64,000 nt of DNA from Pseudomonadota bacterium. GTDB taxonomy: Bacteria > Chloroflexota > UBA5177 > JAJPKF01. A model generated the notes under the pieces. That model worked only from the letters and a program-made list of their open reading frames with translations. It made no database searches and was not told the origin of the DNA. The stretch spans positions 1-64,000 of the forward strand of contig JAJPKF010000030.1 of assembly GCA_021323865.1 (NCBI GenBank). The letters run 5' to 3'. The position numbers and the translations under genes were made by a program. Shown here piece after piece: positions 1-8,839 of this stretch; the first letter of the stretch is position 1; each line of letters begins with the position of its first letter.

Positions 1-226
1 CCTTTCTCGATGAAGGCCGCCTCGATGCCGCGCTGCTCCAGCCACTCGATGATCGTCGTAGAGATGAACTCCCGGCCGTTATCGGACCGGATCAGTCTCG
101 GTACTCCCTGGCGATTAATGGTTTTCTCCAGCACGTCTTGCAGGTCCGCGGACCCAATCGACCGCGAGACATGCGTCCCCAACGCAACCCGTGTGAACTC
201 GTCGACAATGGTCTGGGCGGATTGAC
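1..226 (-). pseudogene. IS3-family transposase remnant (integrase core, 5'-truncated)
   Basis: Reading the minus strand, an open frame without a start codon encodes a piece of a DDE (rve) integrase core. It contains the segment TIVDEFTRVALG, then IRSDNGREFIS (the second catalytic Asp region), then EWLEQRGIEAAFIEK running off the left edge. This matches the order of motifs in IS3-type OrfB proteins. The HTH part and the first catalytic Asp are missing, and the frame collides with the sbcC stop codon at 227-229, so the copy is broken on this side. Whether the right portion, beyond the edge, is intact cannot be seen. It is a decayed element and not a working transposase as far as this window shows. 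Confidence 0.75.
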
Positions 227-3115
227 CTAAGCGGCCGCCTGATCCCGCCGGGTGATGGTGCTCGACCCGGCCGACTTGCGAACGTCCAGACCGGCCTCGA
301 TGCGGTCCCCGAGCATGCCCACGTGGCTGATCACGCCGATCATGCGCCCGTCGCCAGACAGCCGCTCCAGGGCGTCGACTGCCGTCTCCAGCGTCTCCCC
401 GTCAAGCGCGCCGAACCCCTCGTCGATGAACATCGATTCGAGGCGAGCGGCGGCGGCGTTGCCGGCCAGATCGCGAACGCTGCCCGACAGGGCGAGCGCC
501 AGGGCGAGGGAGGCGAGAAACGTTTCGCCCCCCGATAGCGTCGAGACGCTGCGCCGCTCGTCGGCATTGTAATGATCGACGACCTCGAAATTGGTCTCGC
601 GCGGGCGGATGCTGTAGCGGCCGTCGGTGAGCGCCTTGAGCTCCACGGTGGCCTGAGCGGCCAGCGAGGTCATGCTCTCCCTCAGGACGTAGGCGACGAA
701 GTGGTCGGCCTGCAGCTCCAGGGCCAGGCGGTGATAGAGATCGCGACGGGCTCCGTCGGCCGCCATCGACGCCTCGATCTCTTGACGGCGGGCAATCCGT
801 TCTCGCAACCGGTCCACCTCGTGGGCGGTCTCGTCCGCCTCTCGCCGGGCCTGGTCGGCGGCACGCCGCAGCCTTTCGGCAATGTCTTCGACCGTCAACC
901 CTTCAACGTCAAGACCCACACCCTGGGCGAGCTGTACGGCCTGTGACCGGAGTCGCTCCAGACCCTCGGCAATCTCCGTCAGGGCGCCTTCGGCCACCTT
1001 GATGGCGTTTGCGCACGCGGATTGCAGGGACGACAGGTCGTCGTCGACATTGCCCTGCGATGGAGGCGGAAGGGCAGCGTCACTGCCAACCGCCACTGCC
1101 AGCCCCTCAAGCACCCGCAGGGACGCGCCTCGGATCTCGGCCAGGTGGCGCTCGACGTCCGCTCCTTCGCCTACGATGTGGTCGAGCGCGTCCCGCGACT
1201 GCTCGCGCGCCGCACGAGCCTCTTCGCGGCGCGTGGTGGCCGCGGCCAAGGAACCGCGAAGGCCCCGCAGCTCATTCAACTGTGCCTCGATCCGGTCCGC
1301 CACGTCGGAGGGCGGCTCGCTCCCAAATGCCGGCTCGAGCCGCTTCCGTGCCTCCGCGATCCGCCGCTGCAGCTCGGTCGCCTGCTCCTCGAGCATGTGA
1401 CAGCGCTCCTGGACCGTCTTCGCGTCGGCGGACGCCAGATCAGAGGCCTTCTGAGCTTCTCGAAGTGTGGCATTGGCCTGCTCCAGCAGGCGGTTCCCAG
1501 CCTCGAGCGCCACCCGACTCTTCTCCAGGAGTGACCGAGCCTCGGGCGCACGAGGCGGTTCGAAGCCTGGCGGGACCCGCGCCCGGGCCGAATCCACATG
1601 GGAAGCGGCCGCATCGCGCCGTTCCTCTGCACGAGACGCGACCTCATGCGCCTGCCGTTCGGCATGACTGGCCGCGTCAAGCTCCCGTCGGGCCTCCTCC
1701 AGACGTGCCGCATCGCCCGACGCCCCCTCTGGGACGGTGGCAACCATCTGCTCGCACACGGGGCACGGCTGACCGCTGTGCAAATGCCGGCGAAGATCGA
1801 GGGCGGCGTGGCCTACGCGCAGCTGCTCCAGTGCCTCCTCCGAGCGGCGCCGTCGATTTGAGGACTTCCGCCACTCGGTCCCCGCCGCATTTAACGCCTG
1901 CTCGGCCTGCGCCAGGGTCTCGAGGGCCTCGGCAAGCTCCAACGCGATTGTTGCCGTCTGGCGCTCTTGCGAAAGTCGCTCCTGCTCCTCCTCAAGGCGG
2001 TGCAGCTCTGATTCCGCCTCTTCGCGAGCGGACTCGAGAGTATCGAGGGCCGCCACCAGATCATCCCGTCGGGCCTGCTCCTGACGGAGCCTGTCCTGCT
2101 GCGCTGCCAGCTGTGCGGTTTCCGCCTCGACCGTTTCGGCAGCCTGCTTGAGCGTCAGGAGGGCCGCCTCATCTCCCCACCGCTGCTCGGCCTTCATCAG
2201 TGACGTCTCGATTTCCCGACGCTTGTCTTCCGCCCGTTCCAGGCTTCTTCCGGCCGATTCCAGGTCCGCGGTTGCCTTTTGGCGGCGGCCCTGAGTGGCG
2301 GCCCACGAGTCCGCCAGCTCGGGAAGGGTTGTGCCCACCCATGCGTCGAGCGTGTCCTTGTGCTGGATGACCGTCTCTTGCTTGGTGTGCTCGCGGCTCC
2401 ATTCTTCGACTCCCCGGCCCACGAGGCGCTCGGCATCATGCAGCGATCTGGCCTGCTCGGCGATCTCATGGCTCCGGCCGCTTGCCTCGTCGAGATGCGC
2501 CGGCGTCGCATCGGCATAGTCCTCGGCGATGCGTCTGCCTCGCTCCTCCAGCGCCCGGGAAAGATCGCGGGCCTTCGCACGCGCCTCGGCTCCCATCCTG
2601 AGGTAGCGCTCCAGGTCCAGCAGCCGGCTGAGTATGGTGCGGCGCGTGGCGGCGTCCCCACTGAGGAACTCGTGGAAGCGACCCTGGGGCAGCAGGACCG
2701 CCTTCGTAAACGCATCGAAGTCCAAGCCCAGCAATTGCTGAATCTTGGCGTTGATGGCCTTGACCCCCGGCGACTCGACGTCGAGCACAAACTCGCCATC
2801 ACTCAGCCGTTCGACTGTGGCCGCCGCCAGCCCCTTGCGCGGGAGCCGACGAGCCACTCGATATCGGTTGCCGTCGACGCTGAACTCCAGCTGCACCGTG
2901 GCCGCGGCCTTATTGTGACTGATGAGGTCCTTGAGATCGGCGTGCTCCGCACGGCAGATCTTTCCGTACAGCGCAAGAGTCATGGCATCGAGGATGGAGG
3001 ACTTTCCGGCGCCGGTCGGCCCTGTGATCACAAAGAGATCGAGGCCTTCCAGATCGACCGTTTGCGAATCCCTGAATGCCGTAAGGCCCTCGACCGTGAG
3101 ACTGAGCGGCCTCAT
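227..3115 (-). CDS. sbcC: SbcC/Rad50-type DNA repair ATPase
   Basis: SMC-like ATPase of the Mre11-Rad50 (SbcCD) nuclease complex, which holds and processes DNA ends and hairpins. The 962-residue protein has an N-terminal Walker A (GPTGAGKSS, about residue 35) and long Ala/Glu/Arg-rich coiled coils. A zinc hook CPVC lies near residue 450, and the C-terminus has the ABC signature LSGGETFLASLALAL followed by Walker B MFIDEGFGALD. Its ATG overlaps the sbcD stop codon (ATGA), so it is translationally coupled as the last gene of nurA-herA-sbcD-sbcC. Length and all key motifs are normal for the family. A long open frame on the opposite strand (1009-2151) is a GC-rich shadow. Confidence 0.96.
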   Translation of the reverse strand: MRPLSLTVEGLTAFRDSQTVDLEGLDLFVITGPTGAGKSSILDAMTLALYGKICRAEHADLKDLISHNKAAATVQLEFSVDGNRYRVARRLPRKGLAAATVERLSDGEFVLDVESPGVKAINAKIQQLLGLDFDAFTKAVLLPQGRFHEFLSGDAATRRTILSRLLDLERYLRMGAEARAKARDLSRALEERGRRIAEDYADATPAHLDEASGRSHEIAEQARSLHDAERLVGRGVEEWSREHTKQETVIQHKDTLDAWVGTTLPELADSWAATQGRRQKATADLESAGRSLERAEDKRREIETSLMKAEQRWGDEAALLTLKQAAETVEAETAQLAAQQDRLRQEQARRDDLVAALDTLESAREEAESELHRLEEEQERLSQERQTATIALELAEALETLAQAEQALNAAGTEWRKSSNRRRRSEEALEQLRVGHAALDLRRHLHSGQPCPVCEQMVATVPEGASGDAARLEEARRELDAASHAERQAHEVASRAEERRDAAASHVDSARARVPPGFEPPRAPEARSLLEKSRVALEAGNRLLEQANATLREAQKASDLASADAKTVQERCHMLEEQATELQRRIAEARKRLEPAFGSEPPSDVADRIEAQLNELRGLRGSLAAATTRREEARAAREQSRDALDHIVGEGADVERHLAEIRGASLRVLEGLAVAVGSDAALPPPSQGNVDDDLSSLQSACANAIKVAEGALTEIAEGLERLRSQAVQLAQGVGLDVEGLTVEDIAERLRRAADQARREADETAHEVDRLRERIARRQEIEASMAADGARRDLYHRLALELQADHFVAYVLRESMTSLAAQATVELKALTDGRYSIRPRETNFEVVDHYNADERRSVSTLSGGETFLASLALALALSGSVRDLAGNAAAARLESMFIDEGFGALDGETLETAVDALERLSGDGRMIGVISHVGMLGDRIEAGLDVRKSAGSSTITRRDQAAA

Positions 3116-4356
3116 CCCGCAGCCACCTGCTCGCTTACCTCCAGGGCTTCGACAGCGGACGGATCGGCCGCCATGGCGGGCCAGAGGAGCTGCTGACCCG
3201 CTCCCTCCCGAGGCTCCGCAAGCATCGATTCGAACAGATCGACCAGGGCGGGGTCGGGTGGTGAGCCATACCGGCCCTGCAGATAGCTGGAGAAGAGCTC
3301 CCGCGGAGACTTGGAGCGCACGTCGGCCGTCTCCGTCTCCTGGGCCTCGGGATACACGAGACTCACCTGCAGTGCGTTGGGCAGAATCTCTCGTACCCGG
3401 TCGTTCAGGCCCGGCTGAGGCGCATCACAGGTGAGGAACACGCGGAGATAGGCGTCGTCTCCCTCGATCCGATGCTGCTCGAGATCGTCCAAGCCGGCAT
3501 GGATATCGCGCAGGGCACGGGCTGAATTCAGACGAACCGGGCGTATGCGAGCCGGCCGATCCGGCTGCGCGTCCACGACATTGACGATCTTCTCCTGGCC
3601 CACCTCCCCGAAGTCGATGCGCAGGAGCGAGCCAGAGTACCGGCAGGGGATGTTGGGAACACCAGGCGGCTCCTGAGGCCGGTGGACATGTCCCAGCGCG
3701 GCGTATTGCACGGTTGCCGGGATGGCCGTAGGATTCACGGCGTAGATGTCACTGATCAGAAGCGGCCGCTCCGTCCCCGACGGGATGGAGCCACTGATAA
3801 AGAGATGGGCGGCAAGCACATGACAGGCGCCGGGCGAGAACCCTGCGCAGAGCTGGTGAATGCTGTTTGCCATGCCGTCGGCGTAGGCGGTGTACGGCCG
3901 CTCTCCCCCCTCCATGAGCTCTGTCGCATTGAAGAGGCGCCGCTCCGAAACCCAGGGAACCGCGGCCACCTCCAGGCGCTCCCGACCGTCACGCGCCGTA
4001 ATCCGGAGGATCCCACCCTCGTCGGGCGGCCGGAGGTCGTCGACGACGTGGATATTGAAGCGCCGGAAGAGTGGGGCCAATGCCCGCCAGCGTCCGGGAT
4101 GGTCGTGATTGCCGGCGATCAGGACGACCGCCCGCTCCTCCTCGCCAAGACGCAGGAGGGCGTCGTAGACCAGCTGCTCGGCCTCGGCCGAGGGAGAGAG
4201 ATGCTCAAATACGTCACCACAGACCAGGACGGCGTCGACATTCTCAGCGGTGGCGACGCCGACCACCTCGTCGAGCAGGGTCCTCATCTCGTCGATCCGA
4301 GGAACCCGGTGCAGGCTCCTCCCGACATGCCAATCGGAGGTATGGAGTATCTTCAC
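3112..4356 (-). CDS. sbcD: SbcD/Mre11-type nuclease
   Basis: Calcineurin-like metallophosphoesterase that supplies the nuclease activity of the SbcCD complex. Metal-binding motifs appear in order: HTSDWHVG at the N-terminus, VCGDVFE, IAGNHDH, AAHLF and ALGHVH. I start it at GTG 4356 (414 residues) rather than at an upstream ATG. The GTG overlaps the herA stop codon as GTGA and follows a GAGGAAGG ribosome site, and translation then begins directly with VKILHTSDWH, the usual Mre11 N-terminus. The third motif reads GDVFE where GDxFD is common; the metal-binding GD is kept. It is coupled at both ends to its operon neighbours. Confidence 0.95.
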   Translation of the reverse strand: MKILHTSDWHVGRSLHRVPRIDEMRTLLDEVVGVATAENVDAVLVCGDVFEHLSPSAEAEQLVYDALLRLGEEERAVVLIAGNHDHPGRWRALAPLFRRFNIHVVDDLRPPDEGGILRITARDGRERLEVAAVPWVSERRLFNATELMEGGERPYTAYADGMANSIHQLCAGFSPGACHVLAAHLFISGSIPSGTERPLLISDIYAVNPTAIPATVQYAALGHVHRPQEPPGVPNIPCRYSGSLLRIDFGEVGQEKIVNVVDAQPDRPARIRPVRLNSARALRDIHAGLDDLEQHRIEGDDAYLRVFLTCDAPQPGLNDRVREILPNALQVSLVYPEAQETETADVRSKSPRELFSSYLQGRYGSPPDPALVDLFESMLAEPREGAGQQLLWPAMAADPSAVEALEVSEQVAAG

Positions 4357-6050
4357 GAGCCCTTCCTCGCGAAGGCGGTGCGTCCACCGCCCCGTGGCGC
4401 CTCGCTGGATCTGGTGGCCCATGCCGGGAAGGGAAAGAGCAGCTCGAGAGGCATGGGGAGCTGCGGCTGCTGGAGGAGCATGGTCCCCGGCTTCAGCAGC
4501 GCCGCCCGGCGGCGGGCCGTCTCCGACAGGAACCCGTACTCGGGCCGCAGTGCCTCGGCCGGATCGAGCCGGCCGACGATGCGAATGGCGGCATTGGAGA
4601 CGATGCGCCGCTCGACCTCACTGGCCGTCTGCTGCGCCCCGATCAGGATGATGCCCATGCTCCGGCCACGTTCCGAGATGTCGAGCAGCACCTCCTTCAT
4701 TGGCGACCAGCCGTCCCTCGGAGCGTACTTATTCAGCTCGTCGAGGACGATGAAGATGAGCGGCTCGGCCGACCCGCTGGCCTCCTTCTCCTCGAACAGT
4801 CGCTTCACCACCACCCCGACCACAAACCGCTTGGCCCGGTCATGGAGGTTGTGAATGTCGATGACCGAGACCTGGTTGCGCTGCCAGTCGATCCGGTGAT
4901 CGGCGGGATCGGACGCCTCGGTACCGCGGATGAGATGGCCGACCTGCGCTCGGGCGCCGTCCAGCCGCCGGAGGAAGGCCGACACGGTGCCGCGACTGCT
5001 GTACGCGACCAAACCGGAGTCCGAGGACTCCAGGCGGCGCTCGATGAGCGCGCACAGCTCCTTGAACGACTTCACGTGCGTGCGGTTCAGATTCTCGTCC
5101 AGAACCGACACGCTGGCGGGCGAGCCCTCGACGTCCTGTGCCTCGCGCTGGAGCGCCGACTCGACGCGGGAGACGATGTCGGCTACCTGGCTGCGCTCGT
5201 CGCCCGCCTCCGTGAACAGGAAGCGGAGCATGCCTTCCTTGACAAAGTCACGGACCGTCCAGAAGTAGCCCTTCACCCCTTCCTGGCGCGATCCGGTGTC
5301 GGGGATGGCCTCGACGGTATCCCGCTTGACGGGAGCCCAGATGCCGACCGATTGAAAGGGCTCATGGGGTAGACCCAGACTCGCGTACCGCGCCCGGTCC
5401 TTGTCTTCCAGACGCGCATTCGGCTGGTCGAGAAAGAGCAGATCCTCGCCCTTGACGTTGAAGACGAGGGCCTTGGTGTTCGCGGCCCGCGTACCGAGCA
5501 CACCGGAGTGAAACAGGGCATAGAGAAGAAATGTGGCGTAGGTGGTCTTGGTCGCGACGCCGGAGATGCCCGAGATGTTGACATGAGCCCCGCGCCGTCC
5601 GTCGACAAACGAAAGGTCGACGAAGATGGGCTGCTCGTCGCGCGAGAGCCCGGCCACCAGGCGCTGCTCCATGCTGTCGAAGTGGAGTGCCTGGTCCCGC
5701 TCGACGCCCCGGACCCTCGCGACGCAATCGCCAGGACGAGGCGGGACCCACAACTCCGGCTCCAGACGGGTCGTGACCACGTGAGCGCTTCGAGCCACCT
5801 GGAGCGGCAGCACGCCCTCCTGGGCCAGAAATACGTCGCTCTCGTAGCGGCTGGCCTCGTGCCTGGCCCTGACCATATCGACCACACCGGATATGGCCAG
5901 CTCGCCCCGGCCGGGGACGTCGGTTCTGACCAGGACCACGTCGTCCATTTGGAGGTAGTGCTCCTCGGCCACGGCCACCCACCAGTCCAGCGGTGAGGAG
6001 TCCTCGGTGCCGAGGATCATGCCGACTGGAATGCTTTGGTCCTCAGTCAT
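4353..6050 (-). CDS. herA: HerA-type DNA translocase/helicase ATPase
   Basis: FtsK-HerA superfamily ATPase that, with NurA, drives end resection alongside Mre11-Rad50. The 565-residue protein has an N-terminal HAS-barrel-like part. A Walker A-like loop, GISGVATKTTYATF, has Thr rather than Gly before the Lys, a variant of the P-loop. Walker B reads FIVLDELNKYAP, and a conserved C-terminal segment reads ERGRSMGIILIGAQQ followed by RRIVSNAAIRI. It overlaps nurA by 8 bp and sbcD by 4 bp. The ATG at 6050 lies inside the nurA end with no intergenic room, consistent with coupled translation. The long plus-strand frame over it (4071-5372) is a shadow. Confidence 0.9.
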   Translation of the reverse strand: MTEDQSIPVGMILGTEDSSPLDWWVAVAEEHYLQMDDVVLVRTDVPGRGELAISGVVDMVRARHEASRYESDVFLAQEGVLPLQVARSAHVVTTRLEPELWVPPRPGDCVARVRGVERDQALHFDSMEQRLVAGLSRDEQPIFVDLSFVDGRRGAHVNISGISGVATKTTYATFLLYALFHSGVLGTRAANTKALVFNVKGEDLLFLDQPNARLEDKDRARYASLGLPHEPFQSVGIWAPVKRDTVEAIPDTGSRQEGVKGYFWTVRDFVKEGMLRFLFTEAGDERSQVADIVSRVESALQREAQDVEGSPASVSVLDENLNRTHVKSFKELCALIERRLESSDSGLVAYSSRGTVSAFLRRLDGARAQVGHLIRGTEASDPADHRIDWQRNQVSVIDIHNLHDRAKRFVVGVVVKRLFEEKEASGSAEPLIFIVLDELNKYAPRDGWSPMKEVLLDISERGRSMGIILIGAQQTASEVERRIVSNAAIRIVGRLDPAEALRPEYGFLSETARRRAALLKPGTMLLQQPQLPMPLELLFPFPAWATRSSEAPRGGGRTAFARKGS

Positions 6051-6996
6051 CCAGCATCCGCCAGAGCGCCGCCTCGACTGCGCGCCGAACGACGTCTCGC
6101 TCCCCTAGGCGGTTGCGGAGCACTGTTTCAAGCTGTCCGACGGGATACAGATTCTGTGGCGCCCGGGCGTCCCGCCACATGGGCGCCGCAAAGCTGGGCA
6201 GCATGCCCGAAATGGTGTCGGCGAGCCGTCGGGTCTCCTCGAGCCCCGCCTCCTGATGGCTTTCCAGACGGACCAGGCCGGCAATTGACCCGTCGATCCG
6301 CCGCCGCGGGGCGATGCGCGCATACCACGAGTAGCGCGGAATGCGGCCCCGCTCGAAACGGAAGAGAGGGGTCCGCTGACCGACCTCGAGCATGGCCAGC
6401 AGCCGCTGACGCTCGGTGTCGAGATATCGCTGGGTCTGACGCTTGACCAGGCCCACGGTCGGCTTGCCGCCATGATAGTCGAGCGGACCGTCCTGAACGA
6501 TGACCTCAGCCCGACCCGTGTCGGCAACCGCCTGGGCCAGCGCCGCCTCGTCGGTTCGCATCGCATCCTGCAACTTGTCGAGCACCTGCTTCGGCGTCCT
6601 GGCGTCCGAGGCCACGACGCGGTACTCGATGCGATGACCGCCGATGGAAGCGGTGATGGTGCCATGGTCCAGCCCACGACCGAGAACGATCACCCGGCGC
6701 ACCTTTACGGTGTCCACCACCGGTGGCCGGCTGGACCAGGCGACGCCCACGGCCCACGAGCCGGCCAGAGCGGGGGCAACGACGTCCGCCTCCTCGGCGA
6801 ACAAACGAGTGTCAACCCGCCGAACACCGTCGATGAAGGCACAGCAGGGCACGGTCGCGGGCGGCATACAAGTAATGGGCGCCCAGGCCAGCGGCTCGTC
6901 GAATTCGAGGGGCGGCGGCGGCCGATCAGGGTCGTCCTCAGCCTCGACTGAAGCGCCGAACTCCGGCTCCCACGGATCGATACGCAGGACCGTCAT
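6043..6996 (-). CDS. nurA: NurA-type 5'-3' nuclease
   Basis: NurA-domain nuclease, the usual partner of HerA in generating 3' single strands at breaks. The 317-residue product contains an RNase H-like first motif, CAFIDGVRRVDTR, the strand QDGPLDYHGG, the segment GLVKRQTQRYL and the C-terminal AAPMWRDARAPQNLYPVGQLE typical of the family. I chose ATG 6996, preceded by GGGAGGGGGA about 9 nt upstream, over an in-frame upstream start that would add an atypical 34-residue leader. It is the first gene of the four-gene resection operon. Sequence identity to archaeal NurA is probably low; context and motif order make the call. Confidence 0.85.
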   Translation of the reverse strand: MTVLRIDPWEPEFGASVEAEDDPDRPPPPLEFDEPLAWAPITCMPPATVPCCAFIDGVRRVDTRLFAEEADVVAPALAGSWAVGVAWSSRPPVVDTVKVRRVIVLGRGLDHGTITASIGGHRIEYRVVASDARTPKQVLDKLQDAMRTDEAALAQAVADTGRAEVIVQDGPLDYHGGKPTVGLVKRQTQRYLDTERQRLLAMLEVGQRTPLFRFERGRIPRYSWYARIAPRRRIDGSIAGLVRLESHQEAGLEETRRLADTISGMLPSFAAPMWRDARAPQNLYPVGQLETVLRNRLGERDVVRRAVEAALWRMLDD

Positions 6997-7172
6997 GCAA
7001 GCGTGTCCCCCTCCCAGCCAACCGTTTGAAGTCTCACCGATTCCGCGGATTCGCGTCAAACGGCTCCCAACACCTACTGAATAGTACAGGCGTTCCAATG
7101 GTCCCCGCAGACGGACATCATGACGAGGGTGAAACGGCGGACCAGGCTACAGCTGCGAGTGGTGTTTCTCGT

Positions 7173-8621
7173 CTAGGGGCCGGCGTGCGGCTTTGACGAC
7201 ACCGATGCCGAGGGGCCCGCGCCCACTGCGTTGACGGCGTTGACGAAAAATGCATAGTTGGTGCCGTTTGTGAGCCCCGACACCGTGTACCGGCATGTGC
7301 CGCTCGAGCAGATGGTAGCGGGATTGAGTCCCGAGTATGTCGCCTGAGTCACCCCGCCGACCTTCACCCGCACCGTGTAGCTCGTTAGGGCCGTGCCACC
7401 ATTCGAGGCTGGGGGTAGCCACGAAAGGTTCACCTGGGAGTCCGAGGCACTTCCCTGGAGGGTCTGAGGAGCCGTCGGGACGGAGAACGTGGTCGCCTGC
7501 ATGGTCGCAGAGTGGTTGCCGGCACCGGTTGTGTTGAGCGCCCTCACAAAGACCGAGTAGGTCGCTCCGTTCTTCAGGCCAGTCACGGTTGCAGACGTCG
7601 CCGTCGCGGCCGCCGCGTAGATCACCCCGCCAGAGCCGTTCGCAACCGTCACCCGGTAACCCGAGATGGCACTCCCGCCCGCGTATGTCGGTGGCTGCCA
7701 AGACACTGAGATCTGACGAACGCCTCCGACGGCAGTCTGCAGTCGGGGAGCGCCCGGCACGGGTAGGCAAAGAGTCGGCATGGACAGGACGGTGGAGGCG
7801 CCGCTCCAGGTTGCCTTCGTGGAAGCGCGGGCGACGCCGGTGTCGATGGTAATCGTGACGGCGTCGCCTGGGGTCGCCTGTCGGTATCCGGAAGAGTCGG
7901 CCGCCGCGGTGGGCGAGAAGGGAACCGCGTACCCTCCGGGGGCGGCTGACGTGGGGGAGCCGATATCCGTCTCGTTCGGCAGCGAGGCGACACCGCCTTG
8001 GGAATCGGTGACGCTCACGATACCGGAGGTTACCGGTGATGAACAAGTCGGTCCCGTCATAACCCTGCCCGAGGCGACAGCGGGCGGCGGAAGCTCAGAC
8101 GCGGGGAGCGTCGTGAATTGATAGCAGACGCCGCCATTGTCATCGGTGGTACCCGAGACGGTGGCGTAATAGTAGGTCGTGGCCGGCGCCAAGCCGGAAA
8201 GGGCAACGGCATGGACGTAGCCATTGCCGGAGTCCACCGTCGAGACATTAGTCAACCCCGAATCGTTGGTTCCGCAGCTCGTGCCGAACAAAACGGAGCC
8301 GTTCGCCTTGAAGGCCGAGTGCCAAATCACCGAGGCACTGCGGTCGTGGAGGTTCATCACCAGGGCATGGGCAGTGGATGCCGTGGCGACAACAAGGGAA
8401 CGAGGATGGGAATTGACACGCGAGCCCGCATCTTTGGGCCACGTGAGTAGATGCCGGGAGTCGGCCGGCCGACCCGGGAGGCTCGGACGAACCTGAGCTG
8501 CGGCCGCAGCCACCGCCAACCGGCAGGTGATGGGCGCAACAGCCAGAGGCACAGCGGCGAAGAGCAGTCCGACGAGCCGGGCACATTCTCTTGACAATGT
8601 CTGCGGGCCCCCTTGCGCCAC
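7173..8621 (-). CDS. exported fibronectin type III repeat protein
   Basis: Predicted exported protein with an N-terminal hydrophobic segment (LVGLLFAAVPLAVAPI) and a central Ala-rich stretch. It carries a Fn3/phosphatase-like module (APATTYYYATVSG) followed by two canonical Fn3 domains at the C-terminus. These are recognised by ISVSWQPPTYAGGSAISGYRV and TVTGLKNGATYSVFVRA, then VNLSWLPPASNGGTALTSY and VSGLTNGTNYAFFVNAVN. No catalytic domain is visible, so an adhesive or scaffold role is likely. The start is uncertain: the frame is open to ATG 8762, but GTG 8621 places the signal sequence near the N-terminus and is preferred. It runs divergently from mutS. Confidence 0.75.
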   Translation of the reverse strand: MAQGGPQTLSRECARLVGLLFAAVPLAVAPITCRLAVAAAAAQVRPSLPGRPADSRHLLTWPKDAGSRVNSHPRSLVVATASTAHALVMNLHDRSASVIWHSAFKANGSVLFGTSCGTNDSGLTNVSTVDSGNGYVHAVALSGLAPATTYYYATVSGTTDDNGGVCYQFTTLPASELPPPAVASGRVMTGPTCSSPVTSGIVSVTDSQGGVASLPNETDIGSPTSAAPGGYAVPFSPTAAADSSGYRQATPGDAVTITIDTGVARASTKATWSGASTVLSMPTLCLPVPGAPRLQTAVGGVRQISVSWQPPTYAGGSAISGYRVTVANGSGGVIYAAAATATSATVTGLKNGATYSVFVRALNTTGAGNHSATMQATTFSVPTAPQTLQGSASDSQVNLSWLPPASNGGTALTSYTVRVKVGGVTQATYSGLNPATICSSGTCRYTVSGLTNGTNYAFFVNAVNAVGAGPSASVSSKPHAGP

Positions 8622-8839
8622 GTCTCTGGCTGTACCGCTAGGCAAAGCGTACCGTTCGTGCGCACGCAAGTCAAATGCGGCGTGAGCCTTCGCGACTACG
8701 TCCGAGAGTCGCCAGGCACGTTGACTCGAGGTGTGGGAAGTTTGCGGGCGGCCTCCGTCCATCTCTGGTCAACCACTTTGGTTGGAGGATAGCCGACAGA
8801 TGAACTGCCGACGGGGTTTCCGTTGCGGTAGAACAGCAC

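Noticed and set aside
1009-2151. 380-codon plus-strand ORF over sbcC
   Set aside because: Shadow frame of a high-GC gene; Pro/Arg-rich with no domain, while the minus strand carries every SbcC motif.
4071-5372. 433-codon plus-strand ORF over herA and sbcD
   Set aside because: Arg/Pro-rich shadow; the minus strand has HerA Walker motifs and gene overlaps.
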